NCBI GenBank assembly: GCA_934565415.1
Contig: CAKTHQ010000005.1
Span: forward strand, 1 to 64,000
DNA length: 64,000 nt
Direction: 5' to 3'
Source: an uncultured Oscillospiraceae bacterium
Lineage (GTDB): Bacteria; Bacillota; Clostridia; Oscillospirales; Oscillospiraceae
The notes below the pieces were generated by a model. That model searched no databases and was not told the DNA's origin. It saw nothing but the letters and a program-made list of their open reading frames with translations. Shown here piece by piece: positions 24,826-33,012 of the stretch. The number at the start of each line of letters is the position of its first letter. Positions within the stretch are counted from its first letter, which is position 1. The position numbers and the translations under genes were made by a program.

Positions 24826-27800
24826 TTATTCGCCGATGCCCAGATACTCCTCCATCTGGTTCAGGTCCAGCCGCAATAGCTTAGATACGCCCTGCTCCTG
24901 CATGGTGACGCCGTAGAGCACATCGGCCGATTCCATGGTGCCCCGGCGGTGGGTGATGACGATAAATTGGGTCTTTTTCAGGTTGTGCAGATAGGAGGCA
25001 AACCGGTCTACGTTCCGGTCGTCCAGGGCGGCGTCGATTTCGTCCAGCAGGCAGAAGGGGGTGGGCCGTACCTTTAAAATGGCAAAATACAAGGCCGTCG
25101 CCACCAGCGCCTTCTCGCCGCCGGAGAGCAATGTAATGGTTTTTACCTGCTTTCCGGGAGGCTGGACCCGGATTTCGATGCCGCAGGTCAGGGGCTCCTG
25201 GGGGTCCTCCAGAATGAGCTGGCCCTTGCCGCCGCCGAACATCTCCCCGAAGACCTCCCCGAAATGCTTGTCGATCTTGGCAAATTCCTCTACGAAGATG
25301 GCGGTCATTTCCTTGGTAATGTCCCGGATGATGGCCTCCAGCTCCCGCTTGGAGGTGAGCACATCGTCCCGCTGGCCCGTCAGGTACCGGTACCGCTCGT
25401 CCACCCGGGCGTACTCATCGATGGCTCCCAGGTTGGGGGTGCCCAGGGCAGCAATTTTCCGCTTCAGCTCCCCGATGCGCCGGGTTCCGGCGGCTGCAGA
25501 TTCGATATTCCCCCGCTTTTCCGCGGCGGTGCTGGGGGTCAGGCTGTAGCTGTCCCAGAGCTTATCGATAATCTGCTTTTCCTCCATGGAGGTGGTAACC
25601 TTTTTCTGCTCCAGCAGGGCGCAGGCCCGCTCCATGTTTAATAGGTCCTTGTTCTTCTCCTGGCTCTCCCGCTCGGCCCTGGTCTTCCGGGCCTCGGTAT
25701 CCGCTCTTGCCTGTAAGAGAGCCTGCATTTCCGCATTGGCTGCGTCTGCCTGCCGGTCCCCTTCCGCCTGCCGGCAAGTCAGGTCTTCCAGGTCCTTGCG
25801 CAGGCGCTCGTTGTCCTGGCGGATGGAGTCCATGAGCGATTTCTTTTTCTCCCGGTCCCCTTCCATGGCACTTTGCAGCCCTTTCAGGTCCTCCATGTGG
25901 GACTGGGCCGTGTTCTTTTCCGCCGCCAGGGCAGCTTCCCTGGTTTGCAATTGGGTCAGGTGGTCCGTAATGGCGTCGCTGGCCTGCCTGGCCTCCTGCT
26001 GGCTGCCTTCCAGTGCGTTCAGCTGATTCCGGACCTCCAGCAGCTCCTTTTCGTATACCTGAACCTTCGCCCGGTGCGCCGCCTGCTTTTCTCCGTCGGC
26101 ACGGTCCCGGCCCAGAAGGCTGTCCCGCTCCTTCCGGGCGGAGGCGGCCGCCTCCCGGATGGCGTCGGCCATTACTTCAAACTGCTTCTCCTGGCCCTGG
26201 AGCCGCAGTACCTGGTCCTCCGCCTGGCGGAGGGCATCCTGGGCCACGGTCAGATCATAGGCCACCTGGTCGTAGAGCCGCTGGTATTCCTTGCTTTCCG
26301 CTTCCGCTTCCTGCTTCTGTTTTGTAAGCTTCTCCTCCTGGGCGGCCAGCTTCTGCAGCTCGTTGGCCCGGGAGAGAATCCCCGCCTCTTTGTTGACGGA
26401 GCCGCCGGTCATGGAGCCGCCGCTGTTCATCACCTGGCCGTCCAGGGTGACAATGCGGAATTTGCTCCGGTACTGCCTGGCCATGGCAATGGCCGCGTCC
26501 AGGTTGGACACAATCACGGTCCTGCCCAGCAGATTCCAAAGGATGCCATTGTACCTGGGGTCGCACTTTATAAGGTCCGAGGCAATGCCTACAAAGCCCC
26601 GGCAAGCATCAATCCCCGGCTCCTGGAGCCGCTTTCCGGTGACGGTGCTCAGGGGCAAAAAGGTTGCCCGCCCGCCGCCGGTGCGCTTTAAAAAGCCGAT
26701 GGCCGCCTTGCCGTCGCTCTCCGTATCCACCACAATCTGCTGCATGGCGGCGCCCAGGGCAATCTCAATGGCCACGGCGTATTCATCCTCCGTAGAGATG
26801 AGCCGGGAGACCGGGCCGTGGATGTTTTTGAGCCCGCCCTTCTTGGCTTCCTGCATGACCATCCTTACGGATTTCTGGTAGCTTTCAAAGTCCCGCTCCA
26901 TGGCCCGGAACACACGGACCTTGGCGGAGACCCCGTCCAGCTGGGCCGTCAGCTCCCGCAGGTTCTCCATGGCGGCATCCAGCTTTTCCTTCCGGCCCTT
27001 CTGCCGCAGGGCAAGGCCGGAGAGGACATTGTTGGAAGAAGCCACCTTTTCCCTGGCCTTTTCCAGGGCCTTCCGGCTGTCTTCCAGGGTCTTGTCCGCA
27101 TCCGCCAGGCGCTGCCGTCCGGCGGAAAGGTCCCCGTCCAGCTCTTCCAGCCGCTGGCGGGCAGCCGCGCGGTTTTCCTCGATGGCCCGGATTTCCGCCT
27201 CACAGCCGGCCATTTCCGCCGTCAGGCCGGATTCCTTCCCCCGCAGCTCCAAAAACTGCCGGGACAGACCCTGGGCAGAGGCGGTCATTTCCGCCAGCTT
27301 TCCCCTGCTTTCTTCGATGGCCTCCCGCACATCCGTCAGATCCCGGTCGATCTGGCAAATCCGGTCCTGGGCCTGGGCCAGCTGGCTTTCAATCCCGCCG
27401 GACCGGTCCTCGGTACCCTTCAGCTCCTCTTCAATGCGCTGCAGGTTGGCGTCATTGTTTTCCAGGCTGCCCCGGAGAACCGCCATCTGGCCTTCCAGCT
27501 GCTGGTGGGTGGTCTGATAATAGGTGTTTTTCCCCCGGGCCGTTTCCAAAAGCAGATCCTTTTCCCGGAGGGCGGCACCCAGCTCCTCGGCCTGCCGGTA
27601 GAGGCCATCCAGCTCCTCGTGGGCCTGGCTCAGTACAAAGGAAGCGGACCTGTAGTCCTCCTCCGCCTTTTGGGCCGCCGCCGACAGCTTTTCCAGGGTA
27701 TCCAGCCACACGGCCACTTCTACCCCCTGGAGCTCCTCCTTCATTTCCAGATATTTTTTTGCCTTTTCGGACTGAATTTTCAAAGGCTCCAGCTGCAATT

Positions 27801-28395
27801 CCAGCTCCGATACCTTATCCCCGATGCGCATCAGGTTGTCTTCGGTTTTTTCCAGCTGGCGCTCCGTCTCTTCCTTCCGGTGGCGGTATTTGGAGATGCC
27901 CGCCGCCTCTTCAAAGACCTCCCGCCGGTCCTCGGATTTCAGGGCCAGAATCTCGTCAATCCGGCCCTGGCCGATGTTGGAGTACCCCTCCCGGCCCAGG
28001 CCGGTGTCCATGAGTAACTCATGGATGTCCTTCAGCCGGGCAGACTGACGGTTAATGTAGTATTCCCCGTCCCCGGACCGGTAGTAGCGCCGGGTAACCA
28101 CCACCTCGTCGGCATCGTAAGAAAGGGCCCGGTCACTGTTATCCAGGGTCAGGGTAGCCTCCGCAAAGCCCTGGGCAGGCCGCTTGGCAGTGCCGCCGAA
28201 GATTACATCCTCCATCTTAGCGCCCCGGAGGGTTTTTGTGCTCTGCTCTCCCAGCACCCAGAGGATGGCATCGGAAATATTGGATTTTCCGGAGCCGTTG
28301 GGCCCCACAATGGCCGTAATGTCGTCCCCGAACCGAATAACGGTCCGGTCCGGGAAGGATTTAAAGCCCTGCAATTCCAGCGATTTTAAGTACAC
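24826..28395 (-). CDS. smc: Chromosome segregation ATPase SMC
   Basis: The core of condensin, acting with ScpA/ScpB to organise the chromosome. The 1189-residue protein has the N-terminal Walker A GPNGSGKSNISDAI near 32, a first coiled coil (about 165-500), a hinge (about 510-670) with VDTESDGKAAIGFLKR and the G-rich NSGGSMTGGS end, a second coiled coil to about 1010, and the C-terminal signature LLSGGEKALVATAL and Walker B CLLDEIDAALDD. The start is GTG with AGAGG upstream. It is the first gene of the run; rnc, the usual neighbour, is absent and replaced by repeat DNA. Confidence 0.97.
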   Translation of the reverse strand: MYLKSLELQGFKSFPDRTVIRFGDDITAIVGPNGSGKSNISDAILWVLGEQSTKTLRGAKMEDVIFGGTAKRPAQGFAEATLTLDNSDRALSYDADEVVVTRRYYRSGDGEYYINRQSARLKDIHELLMDTGLGREGYSNIGQGRIDEILALKSEDRREVFEEAAGISKYRHRKEETERQLEKTEDNLMRIGDKVSELELQLEPLKIQSEKAKKYLEMKEELQGVEVAVWLDTLEKLSAAAQKAEEDYRSASFVLSQAHEELDGLYRQAEELGAALREKDLLLETARGKNTYYQTTHQQLEGQMAVLRGSLENNDANLQRIEEELKGTEDRSGGIESQLAQAQDRICQIDRDLTDVREAIEESRGKLAEMTASAQGLSRQFLELRGKESGLTAEMAGCEAEIRAIEENRAAARQRLEELDGDLSAGRQRLADADKTLEDSRKALEKAREKVASSNNVLSGLALRQKGRKEKLDAAMENLRELTAQLDGVSAKVRVFRAMERDFESYQKSVRMVMQEAKKGGLKNIHGPVSRLISTEDEYAVAIEIALGAAMQQIVVDTESDGKAAIGFLKRTGGGRATFLPLSTVTGKRLQEPGIDACRGFVGIASDLIKCDPRYNGILWNLLGRTVIVSNLDAAIAMARQYRSKFRIVTLDGQVMNSGGSMTGGSVNKEAGILSRANELQKLAAQEEKLTKQKQEAEAESKEYQRLYDQVAYDLTVAQDALRQAEDQVLRLQGQEKQFEVMADAIREAAASARKERDSLLGRDRADGEKQAAHRAKVQVYEKELLEVRNQLNALEGSQQEARQASDAITDHLTQLQTREAALAAEKNTAQSHMEDLKGLQSAMEGDREKKKSLMDSIRQDNERLRKDLEDLTCRQAEGDRQADAANAEMQALLQARADTEARKTRAERESQEKNKDLLNMERACALLEQKKVTTSMEEKQIIDKLWDSYSLTPSTAAEKRGNIESAAAGTRRIGELKRKIAALGTPNLGAIDEYARVDERYRYLTGQRDDVLTSKRELEAIIRDITKEMTAIFVEEFAKIDKHFGEVFGEMFGGGKGQLILEDPQEPLTCGIEIRVQPPGKQVKTITLLSGGEKALVATALYFAILKVRPTPFCLLDEIDAALDDRNVDRFASYLHNLKKTQFIVITHRRGTMESADVLYGVTMQEQGVSKLLRLDLNQMEEYLGIGE

Positions 28396-28438
28396 GTCAA
28401 AACCTCTTCCGATTGGAATATCGATAATGAATCAGTCT

Positions 28439-28467
28439 ATTATATCTGGTATTCCATAGAATTGCAA
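28439..28467 (-). promoter_or_regulatory. Promoter of the smc-to-leuS operon
   Basis: On the minus strand TTGCAA, 17 bases, TATAAT. The leader to the smc GTG is about 37 nt. Confidence 0.85.
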
Positions 28468-28519
28468 GGGTTTGGGAGAATTTTTCGGAGAGATACAAAA
28501 GGAAAAGAAAGCGGTAACT

Positions 28520-28623
28520 AAGGATTTGTAGGGTTGACAGAGAAACTCCTTCCCCCTCCTGCATGGAGGGGGGGAAGAGCTTGCCGCCGGTACCTACCGT
28601 TTACCCCAACAACTCCCCATTTG
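28520..28623. repeat. MITE-like repeat family A, full copy, inverted orientation
   Basis: This copy is in the opposite orientation to the others. It opens AAGGATTTGTAGGGTTGACAG and ends ACTCCCCATTTG. It lies between the divergent smc and nahK-like units. Confidence 0.87.
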
Positions 28624-28689
28624 CCTGCGTCAATTTTCACAGAAACGCCGCCTCAATCTTGTACAGAATCCCCATTTTTTCTTCCTGCG

Positions 28690-28718
28690 TTGACACTTTT
28701 TATCACTTGCGATAAAAT
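28690..28718 (+). promoter_or_regulatory. Promoter of the NahK-like kinase gene
   Basis: A perfect TTGACA, 17 bases, TAAAAT. Because transcription would start near 28725, ATG codons at 28717-28720 cannot be used, which fixes the GTG at 28765 as the start. Confidence 0.88.
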
Positions 28719-28764
28719 GATGAATTGTGTAGGAAACAAAAAACAGACAAGAGAGGATTTTCCT

Positions 28765-29859
28765 GTGGATTTGAACGAAAAGCTGCGTGAGGTCTGCGAG
28801 GCCTTCCGCATTACGGATACCTATCTGGGCTTTGAGCCCATCCAGATCGGCAATGTGAACAAAACCTATAAAGTAAACTTCCGGCGGGCGGACGGCAGCA
28901 AAAAATCCTACCTGGTCCAGAACGTAAATACCTTTGCCTTCCGGGATCCTATCGGGCTTATGGACAATATCGACAAGGTGACGGAGCACATCCGGCAAAA
29001 GGCCCCGGGGGAGGTCTGCCTCCACTACCACCACACCGCCCAGCGGAAAACCTACCTGCAGGACGGGAAAAACTTCTGGCGCATGGCCAACTATATTCCT
29101 TCCGTCACCTACGATTCCGTAAAGGACTTACGCATTGTAGAGGCCGCCGGTGTTGCCTTTGGGCGGTTCCAGGCGCAGCTGTCGGATTTTGACATTGGCT
29201 CTCTCCACGAAACCATCCCGGATTTTCACAATACCCGCCGCCGGTTCGAGGCCCTCAAAATGGCCGCAGCAGAGAATAAGGCCGGCCGGGCCCAGGAGGC
29301 CGCGCCGGAAATCCGCTTTCTGCTGGAAAACGAGGACCTGGCCTGCATCCTGACGGATTTGCAGCGCAAGGGGCAGCTCCCCCTGCGGGTAACCCACAAC
29401 GATACCAAAATCAACAACGTGCTCTTCGACCCCGCCACCGGCAAGGCCCTGGTGGTGGTGGACCTGGATACGGTTATGCCGGGGATGCTGGGGGCGGACT
29501 TTGGCGATGCCATCCGTTCCGCGGCAAACTTTTGCGAGGAGGACTGCCCGGATCCCGGCAAGGCCGGGGTGAATATGGGGGTTTTCGAGGCCTTTACCAA
29601 GGGCTTTTTGTCCAAAACCGCCGCCTCGATCACGCAAACCGAGGCCGATACCCTGGCCGTCAGCTGCTACTGCCTGGCCATGGAGCTCTCCGCCCGGTTC
29701 CTGACGGACTACCTGGAGGGGGACCCCTACTTCACCGTCCGCTACCCGGACCACAACCTGGTCCGCACCCGCTGCCAGATTGCCCTGGCCAAGGATATGC
29801 AGAAGAAGCTGCCGGAAATGGAAGCCGTCATCGCCAGGTGCCTGGCAGAATGCAAATAA
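28765..29859 (+). CDS. nahK: NahK-like N-acetylhexosamine 1-kinase (APH-fold phosphotransferase)
   Basis: An aminoglycoside-phosphotransferase-fold kinase. Its layout closely follows bifidobacterial NahK, which phosphorylates GlcNAc/GalNAc at C1: IGNVNKTYKV near 30 (ATP loop), LRVTHNDTKINNVLFD near 208 (catalytic Asp), VVVDLDTVMPG near 230, and the C-terminal FLTDYLEGDPYF followed by YPDHNLVRTR. The 364-residue length agrees. The start is GTG with AGAGAGG eight bases upstream. No lacto-N-biose phosphorylase lies alongside, so it may instead feed sugar-1-phosphates to the polysaccharide cluster beginning 300 bases downstream, or act in salvage. Substrate specificity is inferred. Confidence 0.82.
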   Translation: MDLNEKLREVCEAFRITDTYLGFEPIQIGNVNKTYKVNFRRADGSKKSYLVQNVNTFAFRDPIGLMDNIDKVTEHIRQKAPGEVCLHYHHTAQRKTYLQDGKNFWRMANYIPSVTYDSVKDLRIVEAAGVAFGRFQAQLSDFDIGSLHETIPDFHNTRRRFEALKMAAAENKAGRAQEAAPEIRFLLENEDLACILTDLQRKGQLPLRVTHNDTKINNVLFDPATGKALVVVDLDTVMPGMLGADFGDAIRSAANFCEEDCPDPGKAGVNMGVFEAFTKGFLSKTAASITQTEADTLAVSCYCLAMELSARFLTDYLEGDPYFTVRYPDHNLVRTRCQIALAKDMQKKLPEMEAVIARCLAECK

Positions 29860-29868
29860 CCGCGTCCC

Positions 29869-29901
29869 TTCCCCCGATTCCGTGGAATCGGGGGAAGCCT
29901 T
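29869..29901 (+). terminator. Terminator of the NahK-like gene
   Basis: TTCCCCCGATTCC pairs with GGAATCGGGGGAA, followed by GCCTTTTGC. The tail is only moderately T-rich. Confidence 0.8.
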
Positions 29902-29930
29902 TTGCTGGAGCAAAATTGGCACTTCCCGGC

Positions 29931-30058
29931 AAATGGGGAGTTGACGGGGTAAACGGTAGGTACCGAAGGCAAGCTCTTCCCCCCTCCTGCATGGAGGGGG
30001 AATGGGGATTTTTCCCGCAGGCGGACACCATTCAACTAACCCTGCAAATCCTTATTTA
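29931..30058. repeat. MITE-like repeat family A, variant copy
   Basis: The left two thirds match the other copies (AAATGGGGAGTTGACGGGG, hairpin core). The right part is replaced by GGATTTTTCCCGCAGGCGG before the usual CCCTGCAAATCCTTATTTA end. The same replaced segment (GGGGATTTTTCCCGC) occurs near 35.5 kb. Confidence 0.83.
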
Positions 30059-30085
30059 TGTGCGCGGGCACCAAAAAACTTTTCC

Positions 30086-30114
30086 TTGCTGTCCTCATTC
30101 TTCTGTGGTATACT
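30086..30114 (+). promoter_or_regulatory. Promoter of the surface polysaccharide cluster
   Basis: TTGCTG, 17 bases, TATACT, about 50 bases before the sugar transferase ATG. No other clear promoter was found inside the cluster. Confidence 0.8.
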
Positions 30115-30165
30115 AAAGTGTGTTTTTATGACCGGATCAAGCATATAAAAAAAGAGGAGAAGACT

Positions 30166-30774
30166 ATGTATCAGAAATTTGGAAAACGCCTTTGGGACAT
30201 TCTGCTGTCCGGTGTTGGCATTTTGGTTTTGTCTCCCGTTTATCTTCTTGTGGCCCTGGCCATCAAGGTGGACGACCCCGGGCCGATTTTCTTTCGGCAG
30301 AAGCGGGTAGGGCTCCATAAGTCCTATTTTCAGATTCTCAAGTTCCGCACCATGAAGATGTGCACCCCCCACGATACCCCTACCCACCTGCTGCAAAACC
30401 CGGAGCAGTACATCACCCGGGTGGGCAAGGTTCTGCGCAAAACCTCTCTGGACGAGCTGCCCCAGATTTTTCAGATTTTCACCGGCAAAATGTCCGTCAT
30501 CGGTCCCCGGCCCGCTTTATGGAACCAGTTCGACCTGATTGCCCTGCGGGACAAGGTGGGGGCCAACGATGTGCGCCCGGGCCTTACCGGCTGGGCCCAG
30601 ATCAACGGTCGGGACGAAATTCCCATCGAGCAAAAGGCCGCCCTGGATGGGGAATATGTCAAAAATCTGAGCTTTTTGTTTGACTGCAAGTGCTTCTTTG
30701 GCTCCGTCACCGCGGTTCTTGGCCGCAAGGGCGTGGTAGAAGGGGGCACCGGGGCCATGGAGAAGAACCAATGA
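30166..30774 (+). CDS. Undecaprenyl-phosphate sugar-1-phosphate transferase (initiating enzyme)
   Basis: Starts each repeat unit by loading a sugar-1-phosphate on undecaprenyl phosphate. The 202-residue short (catalytic-domain-only) form has a re-entrant hydrophobic N-terminus (about 10-35), DDPGPIFFRQKRVG, FQILKFRTM near 63, LRKTSLDELPQ near 96, MSVIGPRPAL near 113 and PGLTGWAQINGRDE near 145. The ATG with AGAGGAGAAG was chosen. Its stop overlaps the next start (ATGA). Confidence 0.94.
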   Translation: MYQKFGKRLWDILLSGVGILVLSPVYLLVALAIKVDDPGPIFFRQKRVGLHKSYFQILKFRTMKMCTPHDTPTHLLQNPEQYITRVGKVLRKTSLDELPQIFQIFTGKMSVIGPRPALWNQFDLIALRDKVGANDVRPGLTGWAQINGRDEIPIEQKAALDGEYVKNLSFLFDCKCFFGSVTAVLGRKGVVEGGTGAMEKNQ

Positions 30775-31646
30775 AAAAAATCCTCATTACAGGGGCAAGC
30801 AGCTACCTGGGCCGCTCCCTCCGGGAATATCTGGAGGGCTTTCCGGAGGAATATCAGGTTGAGGCCCTGAGCCTCCGGGGCGACACCTGGAAGCACTTCG
30901 ACTTTACCGGCTTCGACTGTATCTACCATACCGCCGCCCTGGTCCACCACAAGGAAACCAAGGACGCCCCCGCCTTTCTGCCGGAGTACCGAAAAGTCAA
31001 CCGGGACCTGACCCTGGAGGTGGCCACCGCGGCCAAAGCCGCCGGAGTAGCGCAGTTTGTCTTTTTATCCACGGAGGCTGTGTATGGCCTGACGGCCCCC
31101 TTCGGGAAAACCGTCACCATTACAAAGGATACCCCTCTGTCCCCCAAGGACAACTACGGGATCAGCAAATTGGAGGCGGAACAGGGGCTGCAAAAAATGG
31201 CCTCGGATATCTTCCGCGTGGCCATTCTCCGGCCCCCCATCATCTACGGCCGGGGCTGTACCGGCAATTTCCGGACCCTGGAGAAATTCGCCCAGGCGCT
31301 GCCCTTCTTCCCAAAAATCGAAAACCGGCGGTCCATGCTGTATATCGGCAACCTGAATGCCCTTGTAAAGCACCTGATTGACGGCAGCGATTCCGGCATT
31401 TTCTGCCCCCAGGACAGGCAGACCCACTGTACCGCCCGGGTGGTTCAGGCCATTGCCAAAGCCCGCGGGAAAAGCCTTCCCCTGGTTCCCGGGTTTGGCT
31501 GGACCATGCACCTTCTGCGGCATCTCAGCGGCAGCGTGGACAAGGCCTTCGGAAGCCTGTGCTATGATGCCGATTTAAGCGCTTATCCCAAAGATTACCG
31601 GATCACGGACTTTCCGGAGAGCGTGTATCTGTCGGAGAAAGACTGA
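30771..31646 (+). CDS. NAD-dependent epimerase/dehydratase (extended SDR)
   Basis: A Rossmann-fold sugar-nucleotide-modifying enzyme. The 291-residue protein opens KKILITGASSYLGRSL (GxxGxxG-type loop), has YHTAALVHHKE near 53, FLSTEAVYG near 97 (catalytic Ser/Thr) and DNYGISKLEAEQ near 123 (YxxxK). The substrate is probably a UDP-sugar used by the cluster. It overlaps the sugar transferase by 4 bases. The family is mixed, so epimerase versus reductase cannot be settled. Confidence 0.9.
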   Translation: MKKILITGASSYLGRSLREYLEGFPEEYQVEALSLRGDTWKHFDFTGFDCIYHTAALVHHKETKDAPAFLPEYRKVNRDLTLEVATAAKAAGVAQFVFLSTEAVYGLTAPFGKTVTITKDTPLSPKDNYGISKLEAEQGLQKMASDIFRVAILRPPIIYGRGCTGNFRTLEKFAQALPFFPKIENRRSMLYIGNLNALVKHLIDGSDSGIFCPQDRQTHCTARVVQAIAKARGKSLPLVPGFGWTMHLLRHLSGSVDKAFGSLCYDADLSAYPKDYRITDFPESVYLSEKD

Positions 31647-31654
31647 CTCTGCTT

Positions 31655-31753
31655 CCCCTGAGACGGGCCACATCCTATCGCTGCTCAAAAATCGGCAGCC
31701 TATACCGGCCCTCATCCGCCGCTGCGGCGGCACCTTCCCCGGAGGGGAAGGTG
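31655..31753. repeat. Intergenic REP-like repeat (family C)
   Basis: CTCATCCGCCGCTGCGGCGG is followed by CACCTTCCCCGGAGGGGAAGG, the same arrangement as at 2.2 kb. It splits the polysaccharide cluster between the epimerase and the first GT4 gene without an evident terminator tail. Confidence 0.65.
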
Positions 31754-31788
31754 AATTTTCAAATTCATCCCAAAAGGAGAACCCCCTC

Positions 31789-33012
31789 ATGTCTGCCAAA
31801 AAGGACATTGTCTTTTTATGCCAATTCTTCCATCCGGAATATATTTCCTCCGCCCAGCTGCCCTTTGATACGGCTAAGCGGCTGCAGCAGGCCGGATTTT
31901 CCGTAGATGTGGTCTGTGGCTATCCAAAAGAATACTATTCCGGCGCCCCGGTTCCCAAGCGGGAGAGCCTGGAGGGGCTGGGAGTCCGGCGCCTGAGCTA
32001 CCTGCAGCCGGACCGGAGCCGCCGCCTGGGCAGACTCGTCAATTACTTTTCCTTTACCCTGTCCGCCCTTTGGAATCTGCCGAAGCTGCGGGGCTATCGG
32101 GCGGTACTGGTCTACTCCAATCCTCCGGTGCTGCCCTGGATAGCGGCAATGGCCAAAAAGCTTTACGGCTGCAAGCTTGTTTTCGTCTGCTACGACCTGT
32201 ATCCGGAGCTGGCCCTGCGGACCGGCGCTCTCAAGGAAAGCAGCCTTATCTCCAAGGTGATGTCGCACATCAACAAGGCTGTGTATACCCGGGCCGACCG
32301 GGTAGTAGCCCTGTCCACGGAAATGAAGGCCTTTATTTCCGCCAACCGGCCCATAGAGGCCGGCAAAATCGCCGTAATTCCCAACTGGTACCGGGACCCC
32401 GGGGAGCGGACCCGGGACCTGACGGATAACCGCTTTGCTTCCCGGCTGGCCGGTAAATTCGTCGTCAGCTACTTTGGCAATATGGGCACCATCCAGGATA
32501 TGGACACCGTTCTGGATGCCATACGGCTTCTGAAAGAGGACGGCAGTGTCTTCTTTCTCTTTGCCGGGCACGGCAACAAGCTGCAAGCCCTGAAGGAGGC
32601 CATTGCCCGGGAGCATCTGCAAAATGCCTTGGTTCTGGACTATCTCCACGGCAAGGACTATCAGGATGCCCTGGACATCAGCTCCGCCGCCCTCATCTCC
32701 CTGCGGCCCGGCACCACGGGGCTGTGCGTCCCCAGCAAAACCTACAGCTATATGGCCGAGGGCATTCCCCTGATTGCCATTATGGAAGACAGCGACATTG
32801 TCTCCGATATCCGCAAAGGCGCCGGAGTCCGCCTGGCAAACGGCCAGCCGGAGGCGCTGGCTGCGCACATCAAGGCAATGCAGTCCAACCCCGGTACTCT
32901 GGCCCGGATGCGCAGCCAATGCCGGGCTCTTTACTTACAAAACTACACACCGGAGCTCTGCACGCGAAAGTATGCAGACCTCTTCCGGGACCTTTTGGAG
33001 GGAACGGATTGA
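31789..33012 (+). CDS. GT4 glycosyltransferase (WbuB-like)
   Basis: A retaining GT-B enzyme acting on the lipid-linked repeat unit in the cytoplasm. The 407-residue protein opens IVFLCQFFHPEYISSAQLPFDTAKR, typical of WbuB/FnlA-associated transferases. It has VSYFGNMGTIQDMDTVLDAI near 225, where the nucleotide-sugar domain begins, and LRPGTTGLCVPSKTYSYMAEGIP near 300 in place of the EX7E motif region. The next gene begins inside its stop codon (TTG overlapping TGA). Confidence 0.92.
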   Translation: MSAKKDIVFLCQFFHPEYISSAQLPFDTAKRLQQAGFSVDVVCGYPKEYYSGAPVPKRESLEGLGVRRLSYLQPDRSRRLGRLVNYFSFTLSALWNLPKLRGYRAVLVYSNPPVLPWIAAMAKKLYGCKLVFVCYDLYPELALRTGALKESSLISKVMSHINKAVYTRADRVVALSTEMKAFISANRPIEAGKIAVIPNWYRDPGERTRDLTDNRFASRLAGKFVVSYFGNMGTIQDMDTVLDAIRLLKEDGSVFFLFAGHGNKLQALKEAIAREHLQNALVLDYLHGKDYQDALDISSAALISLRPGTTGLCVPSKTYSYMAEGIPLIAIMEDSDIVSDIRKGAGVRLANGQPEALAAHIKAMQSNPGTLARMRSQCRALYLQNYTPELCTRKYADLFRDLLEGTD

